A stretch of DNA of 64,000 nucleotides from Bacteroidota bacterium (GCA_016712665.1 JADJQP010000002.1:522501-586500); one strand, 5' to 3'. Shown: positions 20,859 to 30,689, counted from the stretch's first letter. Notes: a model not told the origin generated them from the sequence alone. Made by a program: numbers and translations.

Positions 20859-21677
20859 CTAATCCCATTCATCAAATAAACAATAATAATTTCTATTCTC
20901 GGGTACATAAATTTTCTTTTCATAAACAACATCATGCTTTTTCCATACTAATAGGTATGGTCCGGGCTGCAAAAGCAACGCATCCTCATTTCTATAAACC
21001 CTATCAATTTCCTTGCATAGATACCACGAATCTTGCTTTTGGTAATACAACTTGACTGAATCGATGCCGGTCAAATTACTTACAATAAAATTACACGGCT
21101 TTGGTATTTGAAGTTCATATCGATCGCCAAAAAATAATTCAATAAAAAAAACGGATTTCGGAATGGTGTTAATTTCTACTTTGTAATCACCGGCTGGATA
21201 GATCTGAACCGTATTGCAATTTTGCAATAATGTACAATTCTCCTCGCAATATCGCTTTGAAACTAAAGCCTGATTTACTACTGGCGCCTGACCACCATTT
21301 AAATACTTAAACTGCAAACTTGGTCTAGGATACAGAATTGTTAGGATATTTACTTTATTCCTTCTAATGGCAATATTCTTATAAATGTATAATTGAGTTC
21401 TAATGGAAAAATTTCCTGAGACAAAATTTGAAATTTCTGGAAAATTATTAATGTTCAAAACGCGTGTATACTTTTGTGACTTTCCGCTTGAGTCGGTAAA
21501 TTCGAAAGCAATTTGATTTGGAAGTTCTTCTAAAGTAACGCTGTCCTTTATGAAAATTTGAATATAGGTCCCAATCGTATCTCTATACTGAACGGATAAG
21601 TGAATGCTATCCCTTGCAGCATCCGCATACGAATTGTAAAACCCAAACACAAAAAGCACCGCAATTAATAATCTCAT
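20859..21677 (-). CDS. Exported protein of unknown function
   Basis: A 272-residue protein with a signal peptide (MRLLIAVLFVFGFYNSYADA). The ATG at 21677 is preferred to a TTG four codons upstream. The mature part is beta-rich with two similar stretches describing tension between charged and aromatic residues, and contains several Cys (CEENCTLLQNC at about 145-155), possibly disulfide-bonded in the periplasm. It converges on metG with 5 bp between the stops. No family recognised. Confidence 0.7.
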   Translation of the reverse strand: MRLLIAVLFVFGFYNSYADAARDSIHLSVQYRDTIGTYIQIFIKDSVTLEELPNQIAFEFTDSSGKSQKYTRVLNINNFPEISNFVSGNFSIRTQLYIYKNIAIRRNKVNILTILYPRPSLQFKYLNGGQAPVVNQALVSKRYCEENCTLLQNCNTVQIYPAGDYKVEINTIPKSVFFIELFFGDRYELQIPKPCNFIVSNLTGIDSVKLYYQKQDSWYLCKEIDRVYRNEDALLLQPGPYLLVWKKHDVVYEKKIYVPENRNYYCLFDEWD

Positions 21678-21802
21678 AGTGAAGTACAAAAATAGTTTAT
21701 TAAGGCATAATTGTAATTAACCTGAGTCAATTAAACGTGGTGAAAATAAAACAACACTCACCAAATCATTAAAGGCTCAGAAAGAAAAAAATCTAAAGAC
21801 AG

Positions 21803-23230
21803 TCAATACCTAAAATTTAATACCGCATTCAACTGCGTCATTTGCACTTTATTAATGATGTTCTTATCAGATAAAGGTTGCTGCGTAGCCTTCCATTTCC
21901 GAACGAATAGAAGCTGTGCATCCAAGCCTTTCAAAACGCCGGCAAATTGATACCGTATATCCAAATTACATTGTGCGTATGAAGGCATTCCATATTTATT
22001 AAGACGAAAATTTGTTACCTCCGGCAAATCATAATACCCCAAGCCGACAGTGGTCTTCAGCCGTATGACCGGGAAGGAATGATTCAATTTAAGTAGTATG
22101 GCATGTACGTCGCCTAAACCCTCATTTCGTTCACGAGGCAAAAAGGTAAAAAATGGTTCGCGTCCCCATTCACGTGGCATCAGATAGCGCCCGTGTGCTG
22201 TGATTCGATTGTAATTGATGCTGACGCCACTTTTGTTTTGATTCCAAACAAGTTTGGCTCCAAAGCTAATGGAACGGGATTGGGGGTCAAAATACGATTT
22301 ATGAATATCAGAATTTCCTCCATCATGCACCGGAATTTGAATAATGGACTGGAGTCCGGCATTCACTTCGTGCTTTGCATTTTTATGAAGTAACATATCA
22401 GCTTGCAACATAGATGTATTAAAAATATTCTCAACAAATTGATTCCATATTTGAAACGCACTTCTTTGAAAGATTGGTCCGCTTATACCTCCAATAAAAA
22501 TCCCTTTGCTCTGCAAATTATTTCTATAGTCTGATTTAGATCCATCTTCATTTACCCCAATGGGATACATGCCAATTGATTTTCCAATATCGTAGTACGA
22601 AAAGGTGCTGCGTGGAGAAATGCGATACAAGTACCCAAGTTCCAGCTTCATCCGTTTCTTGTTCCGCGATTCAAGCCAAAGTCCTTCTACCCCGGTTGGT
22701 CTCATACGTCCATCTTGTAAATTCACAAATGGGGTATTAACCATCTGCTTACCAAAAGTGATATGTGTGCCACGATTTTCATAGCTTACATACAATTCCT
22801 CCAGGCGATCCATATCTGATTTTTTACTCGGATTATTGATATCAAATAGCGCGGACTCATATCGATTCAATTGTTGGGATACCGAATCTCGTTTTGCAAA
22901 ATTTGAAGACCCCACATTGAAAATATAAAATCCACTAATACCGACTCGAAGATGATATAAGGGAGCGGTTTCCATTTTCAACCCACCACCGATAGCATTC
23001 GCGAAATAATCGGTATATGGCGATTCATTGTCGGTAGCCATAAAAAAATATCTAAAATGCCCGCTCCAAGTACTGTGGCGAAATACGTCCAGCAGTGCTT
23101 TTGTCGGCGAATCAATGACTACCGGTTTCTGCTTGTACGTTAACGAGGGTTCTGACAATTCCTGATGTTGTGAATGGCCTGATAAGGTCCAGCCTATTAA
23201 AAGGAGAAATACACTAAAATGTTTATCCAA
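21803..23230 (-). CDS. Putative OprD-like outer-membrane porin
   Basis: This 475-residue protein has a signal peptide (about 1-20, TLSGHSQ) and a long alternating beta-strand pattern ending in aromatic NFRY, as expected for an outer-membrane barrel. Segments such as STWSGHFRYFFMATDNE, LGGGLKMETAP-like sequence, and GTHITFGKQMVNTPFVNLQDGRMRPT resemble the OprD porin family (plug-free 18-strand barrels for small solutes). The substrate is unknown. A palindrome like those in the sulfur island (23289-23304) sits 59 bp upstream, so it may belong to the same regulon and admit sulfur compounds; this is inference. Confidence 0.68.
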   Translation of the reverse strand: MDKHFSVFLLLIGWTLSGHSQHQELSEPSLTYKQKPVVIDSPTKALLDVFRHSTWSGHFRYFFMATDNESPYTDYFANAIGGGLKMETAPLYHLRVGISGFYIFNVGSSNFAKRDSVSQQLNRYESALFDINNPSKKSDMDRLEELYVSYENRGTHITFGKQMVNTPFVNLQDGRMRPTGVEGLWLESRNKKRMKLELGYLYRISPRSTFSYYDIGKSIGMYPIGVNEDGSKSDYRNNLQSKGIFIGGISGPIFQRSAFQIWNQFVENIFNTSMLQADMLLHKNAKHEVNAGLQSIIQIPVHDGGNSDIHKSYFDPQSRSISFGAKLVWNQNKSGVSINYNRITAHGRYLMPREWGREPFFTFLPRERNEGLGDVHAILLKLNHSFPVIRLKTTVGLGYYDLPEVTNFRLNKYGMPSYAQCNLDIRYQFAGVLKGLDAQLLFVRKWKATQQPLSDKNIINKVQMTQLNAVLNFRY

Positions 23231-23288
23231 AATGGTTCGATGCTATGAATTTCAAAAAGCAAAGTTGCCCCTCAGAAATTATTTCTTT

Positions 23289-23304
23289 TGTAACATTCAT
23301 TACA
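23289..23304. promoter_or_regulatory. Candidate Crp/Fnr-type operator before the porin gene
   Basis: TGTAACATTCATTACA is a 16-bp imperfect palindrome with a perfect left half (TGTAACA) and two mismatches in the right half. It lies in the gap between the SoxB-like gene and the start of the porin gene. Confidence 0.5.
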
Positions 23305-23316
23305 TGCCATCAAAAA

Positions 23317-25011
23317 TTATCTGAATTGGTAATCCACTCCTGACACTTGTGTTAGCAAAGTAGTAGGTGCATCTAAAATTTGTGCATTCTGTTCAGGAAT
23401 CGGTGTTACGGGAGAATTTTTGCTTAGGTATTCCTTCATCACGGCATGCAATGTTTCAGTTGTATTCTTTGCATTGGTAACACCTTTCATTCTGCATAGC
23501 ATATCTTCTGGATCTCCGTCTCTTTCGCAAGCCAAGAAAGAATATTGTTTTTCCAGTTCAATCGCCTGCCCTTTTATGGTAATATTTTGTACCCTTTTTC
23601 CTGTAGCTCCGAATGCATTAAACGATACGTGCATTCCTTTAAATTTTACAACCCAACCACCAAAACGTTTGCTTGCATCTGTTGCAAAAACATTGTTCAA
23701 TTCTTTTTCGAGCCATTCTACAATTTGTTTGCCACTAGCCATGGCCGTTCTAACAGTACTATCGACAGGCAGCATATCAAAAATAAATCCATTGGTAATG
23801 GGGATATTTCCGGTATGATCGGGAGTGACTCGTGGCGGACAAAATCGAAATCCATTTGATAAGGTAATATCAATTTCCGGAAATTTCCAATGTAAGGCAT
23901 TTACAATCATGGTATCAATGGGATTCTCTACCACGAAATACCGATATAAAGGAATGGTACTATAGCCCACCACCTCATTGATGTGATCGACGTAGGAAGA
24001 TTCCATTTCTGTTAAAATCTTCTGCACGCTTTTATCCGGCTTAATTTCAAGTGGATTCACCTCTATCAATTCATAGGAATCGCCAATCACCTTTCCATCC
24101 TTCACTACCAAATCTAACTTACCAATAAAGGAACCAAAGGCGCCGGGCTCCACCACTTTCGCATATTTGCATTCAATGGGTTTGCGAACCCGTTCGTGTG
24201 TATCGCCACCCAATATATAATTGACTCCTTCGCATTCAGGCATATTGGCCAAGGCAATTTGTTGCGATAATCCTAAATGAGCGATAACAATAACATAGCT
24301 ACATTGCTCTTGATTTCGAAGGACATCTACATAATGACGTATATTTTCTTCTGGCTTTGCATAAATAATTCCCTTGCTATAATTCGGACTTTGTCTAATG
24401 GGAACCAATGGATCGGTATAACCTAAAAAACCAATTTTCGCACCGGCAACATTCCAAATTTCGTAGGGCCTAAAAATTAATTCACCCCTCTTTTCATTCC
24501 CTAAATCATGATACATATTCGTACATACTTTGGGTGCCTGCAAAGCCCCCATTAAGGTCTGCATGTTTCGCTTTCCATAAATTACTTCCCAGTTACCCGG
24601 TAGGTATAGATCATAATTCATTGCGTTCAAAACGGGAACAAAGGCCTTACCTGTTGTCTTTACGCTGAGTTCGCTACCTTGAAACATATCACCTGTATCT
24701 ATAATATAGGTATTGGAATTTTGGCTTTTTAGTCTCTTCAACATAGCAGACAAATACGCATAGCCCCCTGTTTCACGAAAAACAGCCTGGTTGTTTTCCC
24801 AAAACAATTCATCATGTGGATGAATTTGGCAATGAACATCTGTGGTTTGCAAAATACTGATAGTTGTTTCACTTTTATCAGAATTCAGCGTGTCCTCTTC
24901 AACTTCAGTTGAAGAATGCTTCCCATCAGCCAAGGAATGTAAGGGCGATAAAATGCTTGCGCCAAGGCCAACAGCTCCCAATGATTTCAAAAAAGTTCTT
25001 CGTTTGTTCAT
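23317..25011 (-). CDS. SoxB-like metallophosphoesterase/5'-nucleotidase family protein
   Basis: This 564-residue exported enzyme starts with a Tat signal (NKRRTFLKSLG). The calcineurin-like domain shows the dinuclear metal motifs: QTTDVHCQIHPH, DTGDMFQGS, GNWEVIYG (a Trp replaces the His of nucleotidase GNHD, as in SoxB, where a similar substitution marks thiosulfohydrolases), VIVIAHLG and GGDTHERV. The C-terminal 5'-nucleotidase domain carries NGFRF, DMLPVD and FGGWVVKFKG. SoxB hydrolyses sulfate off SoxY-bound thiosulfate; no soxAXYZ genes are seen here, so the true substrate is open. It is last in an operon with tsdA and dsrE. An alternative is a nucleotidase-like enzyme with altered specificity. 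Confidence 0.78.
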   Translation of the reverse strand: MNKRRTFLKSLGAVGLGASILSPLHSLADGKHSSTEVEEDTLNSDKSETTISILQTTDVHCQIHPHDELFWENNQAVFRETGGYAYLSAMLKRLKSQNSNTYIIDTGDMFQGSELSVKTTGKAFVPVLNAMNYDLYLPGNWEVIYGKRNMQTLMGALQAPKVCTNMYHDLGNEKRGELIFRPYEIWNVAGAKIGFLGYTDPLVPIRQSPNYSKGIIYAKPEENIRHYVDVLRNQEQCSYVIVIAHLGLSQQIALANMPECEGVNYILGGDTHERVRKPIECKYAKVVEPGAFGSFIGKLDLVVKDGKVIGDSYELIEVNPLEIKPDKSVQKILTEMESSYVDHINEVVGYSTIPLYRYFVVENPIDTMIVNALHWKFPEIDITLSNGFRFCPPRVTPDHTGNIPITNGFIFDMLPVDSTVRTAMASGKQIVEWLEKELNNVFATDASKRFGGWVVKFKGMHVSFNAFGATGKRVQNITIKGQAIELEKQYSFLACERDGDPEDMLCRMKGVTNAKNTTETLHAVMKEYLSKNSPVTPIPEQNAQILDAPTTLLTQVSGVDYQFR

Positions 25012-25037
25012 GTTGAATAAAATAATAAAATATGAAA

Positions 25038-25457
25038 TTAAAAACCCCCTTTAATATAGCTCCAACCTGCTTCTTGCTTGAGCACAATTTCGGCAATCCC
25101 CGCAGGGACATACTGTGCAATATCGGAAATAAAAACCTCCTTGCTCAGTTTTCTATTCTTCAGTGTATTTTCACAAATAAAAAACGAAACTCCTTTTTTC
25201 GACAATGCGTGCAGTCGCTCTAAATACGCACTATTGCTTTTCATCAGCAGTTCAACCCCTTGATTATAAAGCACCACCTCACACTGCGCATCCTTCCAGT
25301 AATCTGTCAGATTTTCAAGCTGCTTTACAAAGGCCTTCTGCTGATTGGTATCCACTGCATTGGTAAATTGAAAAACGATTCTGTGCGGAGTATCCTGCGC
25401 CTTGGCATGAAAGTGTAGCAACAAGATTAGTGTGATAAACGAAAGTATTTTCTTCAT
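25038..25457 (-). CDS. DsrE-family exported sulfur-carrier-like protein
   Basis: This protein of 139 residues has a signal peptide (MKKILSFITLILLLHFHAKA) and a DsrE/DsrF fold (HRIVFQFTN, CEVVLYNQGVELLM, GVSFFICENTL, FISDIAQYVPAGIAEIVLKQ). DsrE proteins act in sulfur relay, some carrying persulfide on a conserved Cys. A Cys is present in FFICENT, the usual position of the active residue in the family. Its Met codon at 25457 is favoured over a TTG two codons earlier. It is separated from tsdA by 7 bp and from the SoxB-like gene by 26 bp, so it is part of the thiosulfate operon. Confidence 0.85.
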   Translation of the reverse strand: MKKILSFITLILLLHFHAKAQDTPHRIVFQFTNAVDTNQQKAFVKQLENLTDYWKDAQCEVVLYNQGVELLMKSNSAYLERLHALSKKGVSFFICENTLKNRKLSKEVFISDIAQYVPAGIAEIVLKQEAGWSYIKGGF

Positions 25458-25464
25458 AATCAAT

Positions 25465-26586
25465 TTACATTTTGTTTTGTTCTTTTAGTTGTTTTTGTCG
25501 CTTCTTTTCTGATGCGATGGGCGAAAACGGGCCAAACTTATGTTGCGTTTCGGAGAATGGATCTGCAAAAGGTCCAAATGGATGATCCATTGGCTTCTCT
25601 TCAATTTTAGGCCAGTCGGCTCTAATATTTTTCGAAGGGCGTGGTTGCGAATTTACAAAGGCAGCCACATCCCAACATTCCTCGTCGCTCAATTGTGGAT
25701 TTTGAAAACTAGCACCTTGCGGCATATTGTATTTTACATAACCTGCAAAGCGACTTATCCTGTAAAGCCCCGCACCCATATTGTACGAATGAATTCCCCA
25801 CAAGGGCGGATAGGTGTATTCTACCTTATTCTCTGCAAGCAGTCCTTCACCATTTGCTTGGTGACAACTTTGGCATTTACTTGCAAATACTTCTTTACCA
25901 CGAGCGGGATCTGCAGCTCTTTCCAAATACTTTAATTCAAAAATTCCGGAGCCCTTTGGCTTAATTCCTTTTTTAACATCCTTTCCAATAAATTCAATGT
26001 ATGCTTTCATGGCCTGCATCTCTTTGCTTTCATTTGACAATGCCTTGCCATTCAAACTTCTCTCAAGGCAGTCGTTTATTCGCTTGTAAATATCTTCTTC
26101 CTTGCCACTACGGGCCCGATACTTCGGGTATGTTGAAAACACGGCGCCATAGTTATTTCCCCACGCTTTTGTACCCGCATCCAGATGACAGTTTTGGCAA
26201 TTCATTCCATTGGTAGTTTTACTTACTATCCCATTGGGACCCAAATATTTTGCAGTATGGGCAATCAAATCTTTGCCATATTCTATTCTCGCCTTCAATT
26301 CGGCATCCTTTGCTATCTCATCGAAGCTTGCAGGAGCCCAGAATGTAGCCATTTCATCTGCTACCGTATTCTCAGATTTCCACTTCTGAAAGGAACGCTT
26401 CCGCTCAAGTTCCTTTGCAGATTCTGTATTATTTTTGGTAAACAATGATTTTATATCCCAATGAAAAATTGTGATGAACAGAATGATGATTATACCGGCG
26501 ACGAGTACCACCACAATACCAATTAGCTTTTGAATTACTTTAAGCAATTTTACATCTCTATATGGATCCTGATGACTCATAGGCAT
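25465..26586 (-). CDS. tsdA: TsdA-like diheme cytochrome c, thiosulfate dehydrogenase
   Basis: This enzyme probably oxidises thiosulfate to tetrathionate in the periplasm (EC 1.8.2.2 known for TsdA). An N-terminal membrane helix (about residues 17-40) anchors it. Two CxxCH heme sites are present: NCQNCH (about 126-132) and CQSCH (about 245). The segment KRINDCLERSLNG is the TsdA hallmark region, whose Cys is the unusual axial heme ligand in Allochromatium TsdA. The PPLWGIHSYNMGAGLYRI and NMPQGASFQNPQLSDEE segments also match. It is preceded by the yeeE pair (3 bp) and followed by dsrE. The direction of catalysis (some TsdA work as tetrathionate reductase) cannot be read from sequence. Confidence 0.85.
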   Translation of the reverse strand: MPMSHQDPYRDVKLLKVIQKLIGIVVVLVAGIIIILFITIFHWDIKSLFTKNNTESAKELERKRSFQKWKSENTVADEMATFWAPASFDEIAKDAELKARIEYGKDLIAHTAKYLGPNGIVSKTTNGMNCQNCHLDAGTKAWGNNYGAVFSTYPKYRARSGKEEDIYKRINDCLERSLNGKALSNESKEMQAMKAYIEFIGKDVKKGIKPKGSGIFELKYLERAADPARGKEVFASKCQSCHQANGEGLLAENKVEYTYPPLWGIHSYNMGAGLYRISRFAGYVKYNMPQGASFQNPQLSDEECWDVAAFVNSQPRPSKNIRADWPKIEEKPMDHPFGPFADPFSETQHKFGPFSPIASEKKRQKQLKEQNKM

Positions 26587-26589
26587 TTA

Positions 26590-27087
26590 CTAATGGGGTA
26601 ATTTTTCTCGCACCAAACCATAAAACCAAGTTCCAGCAATGGCACTTAATAAAGTCATCAAAATGACAGTGGCTCCTGTACCAATTTGTGCAAAAAGGGG
26701 GCCTGGACAAGCACCTGTAATGGCCCATCCAAATCCAAAAATCAATCCTCCATATATCTGCCCCTTATTAAAAGTTTTAGGATGAAATTGAATGGATTCA
26801 CCGTAAATGGTTTTAATATCAAATTTTCGAATTAACCAAACAGAAATCACTCCTACCACAACGGCGCTACCAATGACACCGTACATATGAAACGATTGAA
26901 ATCGAAACATCTCCTGAATGCGAAACCAACTAATGATTTCAGCCTTAACAAAAACGATTCCAAATAGAATGCCCACTACCAAATATTTTATCTTGTGATA
27001 CCATTTATGTTCCATTTGACTTTCATTGACACACATGGCATCTAATGAACGCAACTCAAATTCTGTATTCTCTTGATTACTTTTCAT
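26590..27087 (-). CDS. YeeE/YedE (DUF6691-type) half transporter
   Basis: A 165-residue membrane protein with four helices and the Cys-containing signature WAITGACPGPLFAQIGTG (about 122-139), one half of the YeeE/YedE fold. In full-length TsuA-type proteins such Cys residues conduct thiosulfate across the membrane by transient interactions. Here it is encoded as a separate half next to a second half (27117-27692). It is three bases upstream of tsdA. Confidence 0.85.
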   Translation of the reverse strand: MKSNQENTEFELRSLDAMCVNESQMEHKWYHKIKYLVVGILFGIVFVKAEIISWFRIQEMFRFQSFHMYGVIGSAVVVGVISVWLIRKFDIKTIYGESIQFHPKTFNKGQIYGGLIFGFGWAITGACPGPLFAQIGTGATVILMTLLSAIAGTWFYGLVREKLPH

Positions 27088-27116
27088 AAGGTCTATTGTA
27101 AAGATTTCAGTTTAAA

Positions 27117-27692
27117 TTAAAGGGCCAAAATAAGTGGAAGAATAAAGTTAGCCATAATGATGCCTCCTATCATAAAACAACAAGTAGCAACCAGAGAGGG
27201 CCATTGTAAGGTAGAAAGTCCCATGATGGCATGACCGCTGGTGCAGCCTCCTGCATATCGTGTACCAAAGCCCACCATAAAGCCTCCCACTACTATCAAG
27301 ATGAAACCACGAAGTGAAAACAATGCATGCCAGTTCAGGATATCAACCGGTATCAAATTATTAAAATTTGATATCCCATAGCCTTGCAATTCAGCTACCA
27401 ACTTCGGATGAATTTCAATTGGGACAGGATTTGACAAGAAATGACTTGCCAAGACACCTCCCAAAAAAATTCCAAGCACAAAAAGCAAATTCCAAATTTC
27501 TTTCTTCCATTCATATTTAAAGAAGGGAAGATTTGCCGGAATACATGCTGCACAAATATGCCGTAATGAAGAACTAATGCCAAAGGTTTTGTTGCCAATA
27601 ATCAGCAAAGTGGGTACCGTTAAACCAACTATGGAGCCGGCGACGTACCATGGCCAGGGATGCGTTATAGTTTCAATAAATGACATATTCAA
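27117..27692 (-). CDS. YeeE/YedE half transporter
   Basis: A 191-residue membrane protein with about four to five helices. The signature RYAGGCTSGHAIMGLSTLQWPS (about 146-167) has the conserved Cys of the YeeE/YedE family. It is probably the first gene of the operon yeeE-a, yeeE-b, tsdA, dsrE, soxB-like (29 bp to the next gene). Inferred role: uptake or passage of thiosulfate or another sulfur species. Confidence 0.85.
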   Translation of the reverse strand: MNMSFIETITHPWPWYVAGSIVGLTVPTLLIIGNKTFGISSSLRHICAACIPANLPFFKYEWKKEIWNLLFVLGIFLGGVLASHFLSNPVPIEIHPKLVAELQGYGISNFNNLIPVDILNWHALFSLRGFILIVVGGFMVGFGTRYAGGCTSGHAIMGLSTLQWPSLVATCCFMIGGIIMANFILPLILAL

Positions 27693-27825
27693 TTTCTTAT
27701 GTTTAACTCACAACGAATATACGGTTCGTTACCACTGAATGGACCGACAGCAATCACAAATCAAATTAGATTAGATTTTCAATTAAATAAGCGGTCCGTT
27801 TCCAATAGTGCTTCAATGTCCCCTT

Positions 27826-29447
27826 TTATCGAGCGAAAATGATTTTCTGAAATACTTTTTCATTACCTGCTACTATTTTTAAAAAGTAGTTGGCCCCGGC
27901 TGATATTCTGTCTAGCCTTTTTTGATAAATTTGCGCACCAGCTTTGACATTTGTCAGGAACTTGTTTTCAATAATTCTTCCGCTTTGATCAGTCAATGAT
28001 ATTTGTACGTCTGAATTTTCTTTCAAATAGTATGTAGCAGTAATGCTTCCTTCGCTGGGGTTTGGATACACCACAAGCTTCAAGGTTCCGGTACTTTGTG
28101 TATTGATTTCATCAATCCCTACTATGGATTTTTTGATAATAAAAATCCTAAAGATTTGGCTACTTGCCGCACTTTGCGATCCATTGTTTGTAAAGAAAAT
28201 ATTGGGTGCTGTACTACTGATACCTCCATACATGTGCCCCACCAAGGTGGTATCGGCAACAAAATCGTCTAACTTCAACACTTCATTATTATAATGAGCA
28301 ATGCCTTCAATTGGAATAAATTCAGATCCTGCGCCCAGTAGTGTTGGCATTTCCACAGGTAGTTTATATTCCGTCATTACTCCATTGCCGGTTCGGGTAA
28401 CCCGTGCAATCGTTTTCACAAAAGGCACATTATTGTCTTGCACCAAAATTCCTAAGCTATCGTAGTACTGTGCAATACCACCAAAAAAAACAGTGTGCAT
28501 TTCATTGGCGGTGGCGCTAAAGAGAGGGATATGGGCACAATGGTAGTGATTATAATATTGCGAAAACGCATTATTTACAACATACCCATTACTATCAATA
28601 TTTACGCAATTCAAAAAGGGATAATTAATATTCTTTTGAAACACCCCTGAGAATGCAGTGAGTCCCTCCTGGCCGTTAGGCATTATTTGAGGGCCACATT
28701 GTAGTCGCGTCTGTGCAAGTTATTTGTATCAATGATTGGTGTTAAATGTGTGATGTTCAAATTAACCCCGTTATCATTAATCAAAAACTTTCGAATGGCG
28801 TTTGAATACACCTGCACAAATCCCGGACCATTATTTGGCCCCATGGGATTGTACCTTCCGATGAATTTTTGACCGCCCGTCAAATAGTAGGTATTATACA
28901 CCTTGTTGAAGTATCCACCAGTTAGTGCAAACATGGTATCGGTAATTTGCCTACAATACGCACTAAATGATGTCGCATTGATAACGGCATCAATAACCTC
29001 CGGCACTTTAATGGCTGTCATGTTTGGATAGGTAATATGATTGGCAGCGGTAGCGCTATAACCGTAACCTCCCACTAAATACAGATAATCGGCCTCTTGA
29101 TAAAATTGTATATTAGTAGCACTCAACTGCTCTTGCATGCCAATAGGAAGCGAGGATAAGGGTGCGGTCCACTTTTGTTGCATTACAGGATCCACAACAA
29201 TTAAATCGGTATTATGACCGGGCACATCAAATGCGGCAAAAGGCTGCCGTTGATGTAAACCATCTTTACGTCCACCAATAAGCAACCATTTGCCATCATG
29301 TTGCCCCCATGCAAATGCCTGAAGTCCTGCGAGCCCCGGGATATTCACCGGTTCTAACATTACCTCAAATGGAGCATTTTGTGAATAGACGGTGATGTTC
29401 TGACTCAATAGAATCGCAAAAAGGAATACGAGATGTTTCAGTTGCAT
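27826..29447 (-). CDS. Kelch-like exported protein with T9SS type A tail, frameshifted
   Basis: This secreted protein of about 540 residues has a signal peptide (MQLKHLVFLFAILLSQNITVYSQ), a beta-propeller-like body with kelch-like segments (WLLIGGRKDGLH, YLYLVGGYGYSA, MFALTGGYFN, IFFGGIAQYY-like strands), and a type A sorting domain at the C-terminus (LVVYPNPSEGSITATYYL). The frame breaks near 28683-28688, where VALK-stop is followed by MPNGQEGLTAFSGVF in another frame; one A added to the short run makes the join. It lies at the distal end of the trx/rhodanese gene string. Role unknown; it is probably surface-located. Confidence 0.75.
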
Positions 29448-29494
29448 AGGATTGCTAGGTAGATTTTTATTAGTATGATATTTATAAAATTGTA

Positions 29495-29788
29495 CTACGA
29501 GAACGATTTGAGAATTTCACTCAATCTGGGTGCGGGCACTACGCCACTTTGTTTCCACAGTTGCCGACCTTCTTTAAAAATCATCAAGGTGGGAACGCCC
29601 TGAATATGATAGTCTCTGGCAATAGAAGGATTTTTGTCGACATCAATTTTCACAATAGTGGCATTGTCTCCTACTGCAGATTTAACCTGTTGCAAAATAG
29701 GTGCCATTGCTTTGCAGGGGCCACACCACTCGGCAAAGAAATCAATTAAGACAGGCTTTTCAGATTGGATTAACTCATTAAATTTCAT
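29495..29788 (-). CDS. Thioredoxin, sulfur-island copy
   Basis: A 97-residue thioredoxin with FAEWCGPCKAM (active site CGPC, about 21-24), the PTLMIF strand with cis-Pro (IQGVPT), and a conserved Asp/Lys in VKIDVDKNP. It has no signal peptide, so it is cytoplasmic. It overlaps the upstream DUF6132 gene by 11 bp, so translation is coupled. In this setting it would reduce persulfide or rhodanese intermediates; this is inferred from neighbours. It differs from trxA (10547) in lacking the extra Cys at the cis-Pro. Confidence 0.92.
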   Translation of the reverse strand: MKFNELIQSEKPVLIDFFAEWCGPCKAMAPILQQVKSAVGDNATIVKIDVDKNPSIARDYHIQGVPTLMIFKEGRQLWKQSGVVPAPRLSEILKSFS

Positions 29789-30020
29789 TCTCGGTTTGTG
29801 TTAATTTTTGTTTCAATGATACAGACTCTTTTTCTCTTTTAAACAGACTTAAAAAAAGCCCCCCTAAAATGGCCCCATATACCGTACTGTTAAAAGGACT
29901 TGAAGTAATGGCACAGGTACCGGAAGCACAGCCAACTTGTTGCCAGTACAAATAGCCGGCAATTGCACCCAATACCGCACCTACTAGATAATAGCTATTT
30001 GATTTAAACCACTTCTTCAT
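29778..30020 (-). CDS. DUF6132-type small membrane protein
   Basis: This 80-residue protein has two membrane helices (about 10-27 and 46-62) flanking a short Cys-containing loop (QVGCASGTCAITSSPF). The loop with two Cys is typical of small proteins found beside thioredoxins in Bacteroidota sulfur clusters, which I believe correspond to DUF6132. It overlaps both its neighbours (17 bp upstream, 11 bp downstream). Function unknown; a membrane thiol relay is possible. Confidence 0.75.
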   Translation of the reverse strand: MKKWFKSNSYYLVGAVLGAIAGYLYWQQVGCASGTCAITSSPFNSTVYGAILGGLFLSLFKREKESVSLKQKLTQTENEI

Positions 30021-30246
30021 ATGTAAATTCAGTTGAATTATTAGTTTCTTTTATAGAACTTGAGCAAGCACCACCCCCGCAGCATCCAAGGTTACATATG
30101 GCTAACCCAGCAAACAATAGGCCCAGCACTCCAAATAAGATATTCTTCTCATTAATAGCCTGCACTACAATCATTCCACCTAACAGCAATCGAATCACAC
30201 GCATCGGTGTCCAATTACGCAGCATCTCATTTTTTAGGGTACTCAT
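30004..30246 (-). CDS. Cys-rich small membrane protein (DUF2892-like)
   Basis: This 80-residue protein has two hydrophobic helices (about 18-35 and 37-55) and a Cys cluster immediately after (CNLGCCGGGACSSS, about 52-65). I use the ATG at 30246 because it gives the MSTLKNEMLRNWTPMR start of this family; an upstream start would extend 22 residues. The helical part resembles DUF2892 inner-membrane proteins linked to rhodaneses. A persulfide or metal-binding tail is possible. The stop overlaps the start of the next gene by 17 bp. Confidence 0.75.
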   Translation of the reverse strand: MSTLKNEMLRNWTPMRVIRLLLGGMIVVQAINEKNILFGVLGLLFAGLAICNLGCCGGGACSSSIKETNNSTEFTYEEVV

Positions 30247-30281
30247 AAAATTTGTATTTACATTATTTAAAAAGAAACGGC

Positions 30282-30596
30282 TTACGACTGCAAACGCAAG
30301 ACGTCTTGCCATGTTCCGCCATTGCTAACATTGGTGATACCATTTTGATTCAAGATGGCCTTTGCTTGACCACTTCGATTTCCACTACGACAAAAAACGA
30401 CAATATGTTTCTTATTCTTGAATGTAGCGATTTGTCCCTGGATAACATCCAAGGGAATATTTATCGCACCCTTAGCACTACCGGAGGCAAATTCACCTTG
30501 GCTTCTTACATCCACTAGCATAGCACCACCTTTTACATGATTTGCCAACTCTTCGTTTGACACATTACTACCAAAAAGATTACTAAAAAATCCCAT
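30282..30596 (-). CDS. Single-domain rhodanese
   Basis: A 104-residue sulfurtransferase. The catalytic Cys is in VVFCRSGNRSG (loop CRSGNR, about residues 70-75) and the DVRSQGEF motif is present. It moves sulfane sulfur from a donor to an acceptor such as cyanide, thioredoxin or sulfite. It is the first gene of a string with the Cys-rich membrane protein, DUF6132-type protein and thioredoxin. A palindromic operator candidate sits 69-84 bp upstream. Confidence 0.92.
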   Translation of the reverse strand: MGFFSNLFGSNVSNEELANHVKGGAMLVDVRSQGEFASGSAKGAINIPLDVIQGQIATFKNKKHIVVFCRSGNRSGQAKAILNQNGITNVSNGGTWQDVLRLQS

Positions 30597-30664
30597 TACT
30601 AAATGATTTATTTGTTGTTAAAAATATATATTATACAAAGGTAAAATTGACTGTCGACAACAGC

Positions 30665-30680
30665 TGTAACAAATGTTACA
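30665..30680. promoter_or_regulatory. Perfect Crp/Fnr-type operator before the rhodanese operon
   Basis: TGTAACAAATGTTACA is a perfect palindrome (arms TGTAACA/TGTTACA, spacer AA). It lies between the peroxiredoxin stop and the rhodanese start. It is the best match of a set of five similar sites in the island. Confidence 0.7.
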
Positions 30681-30689
30681 TAGAATTTG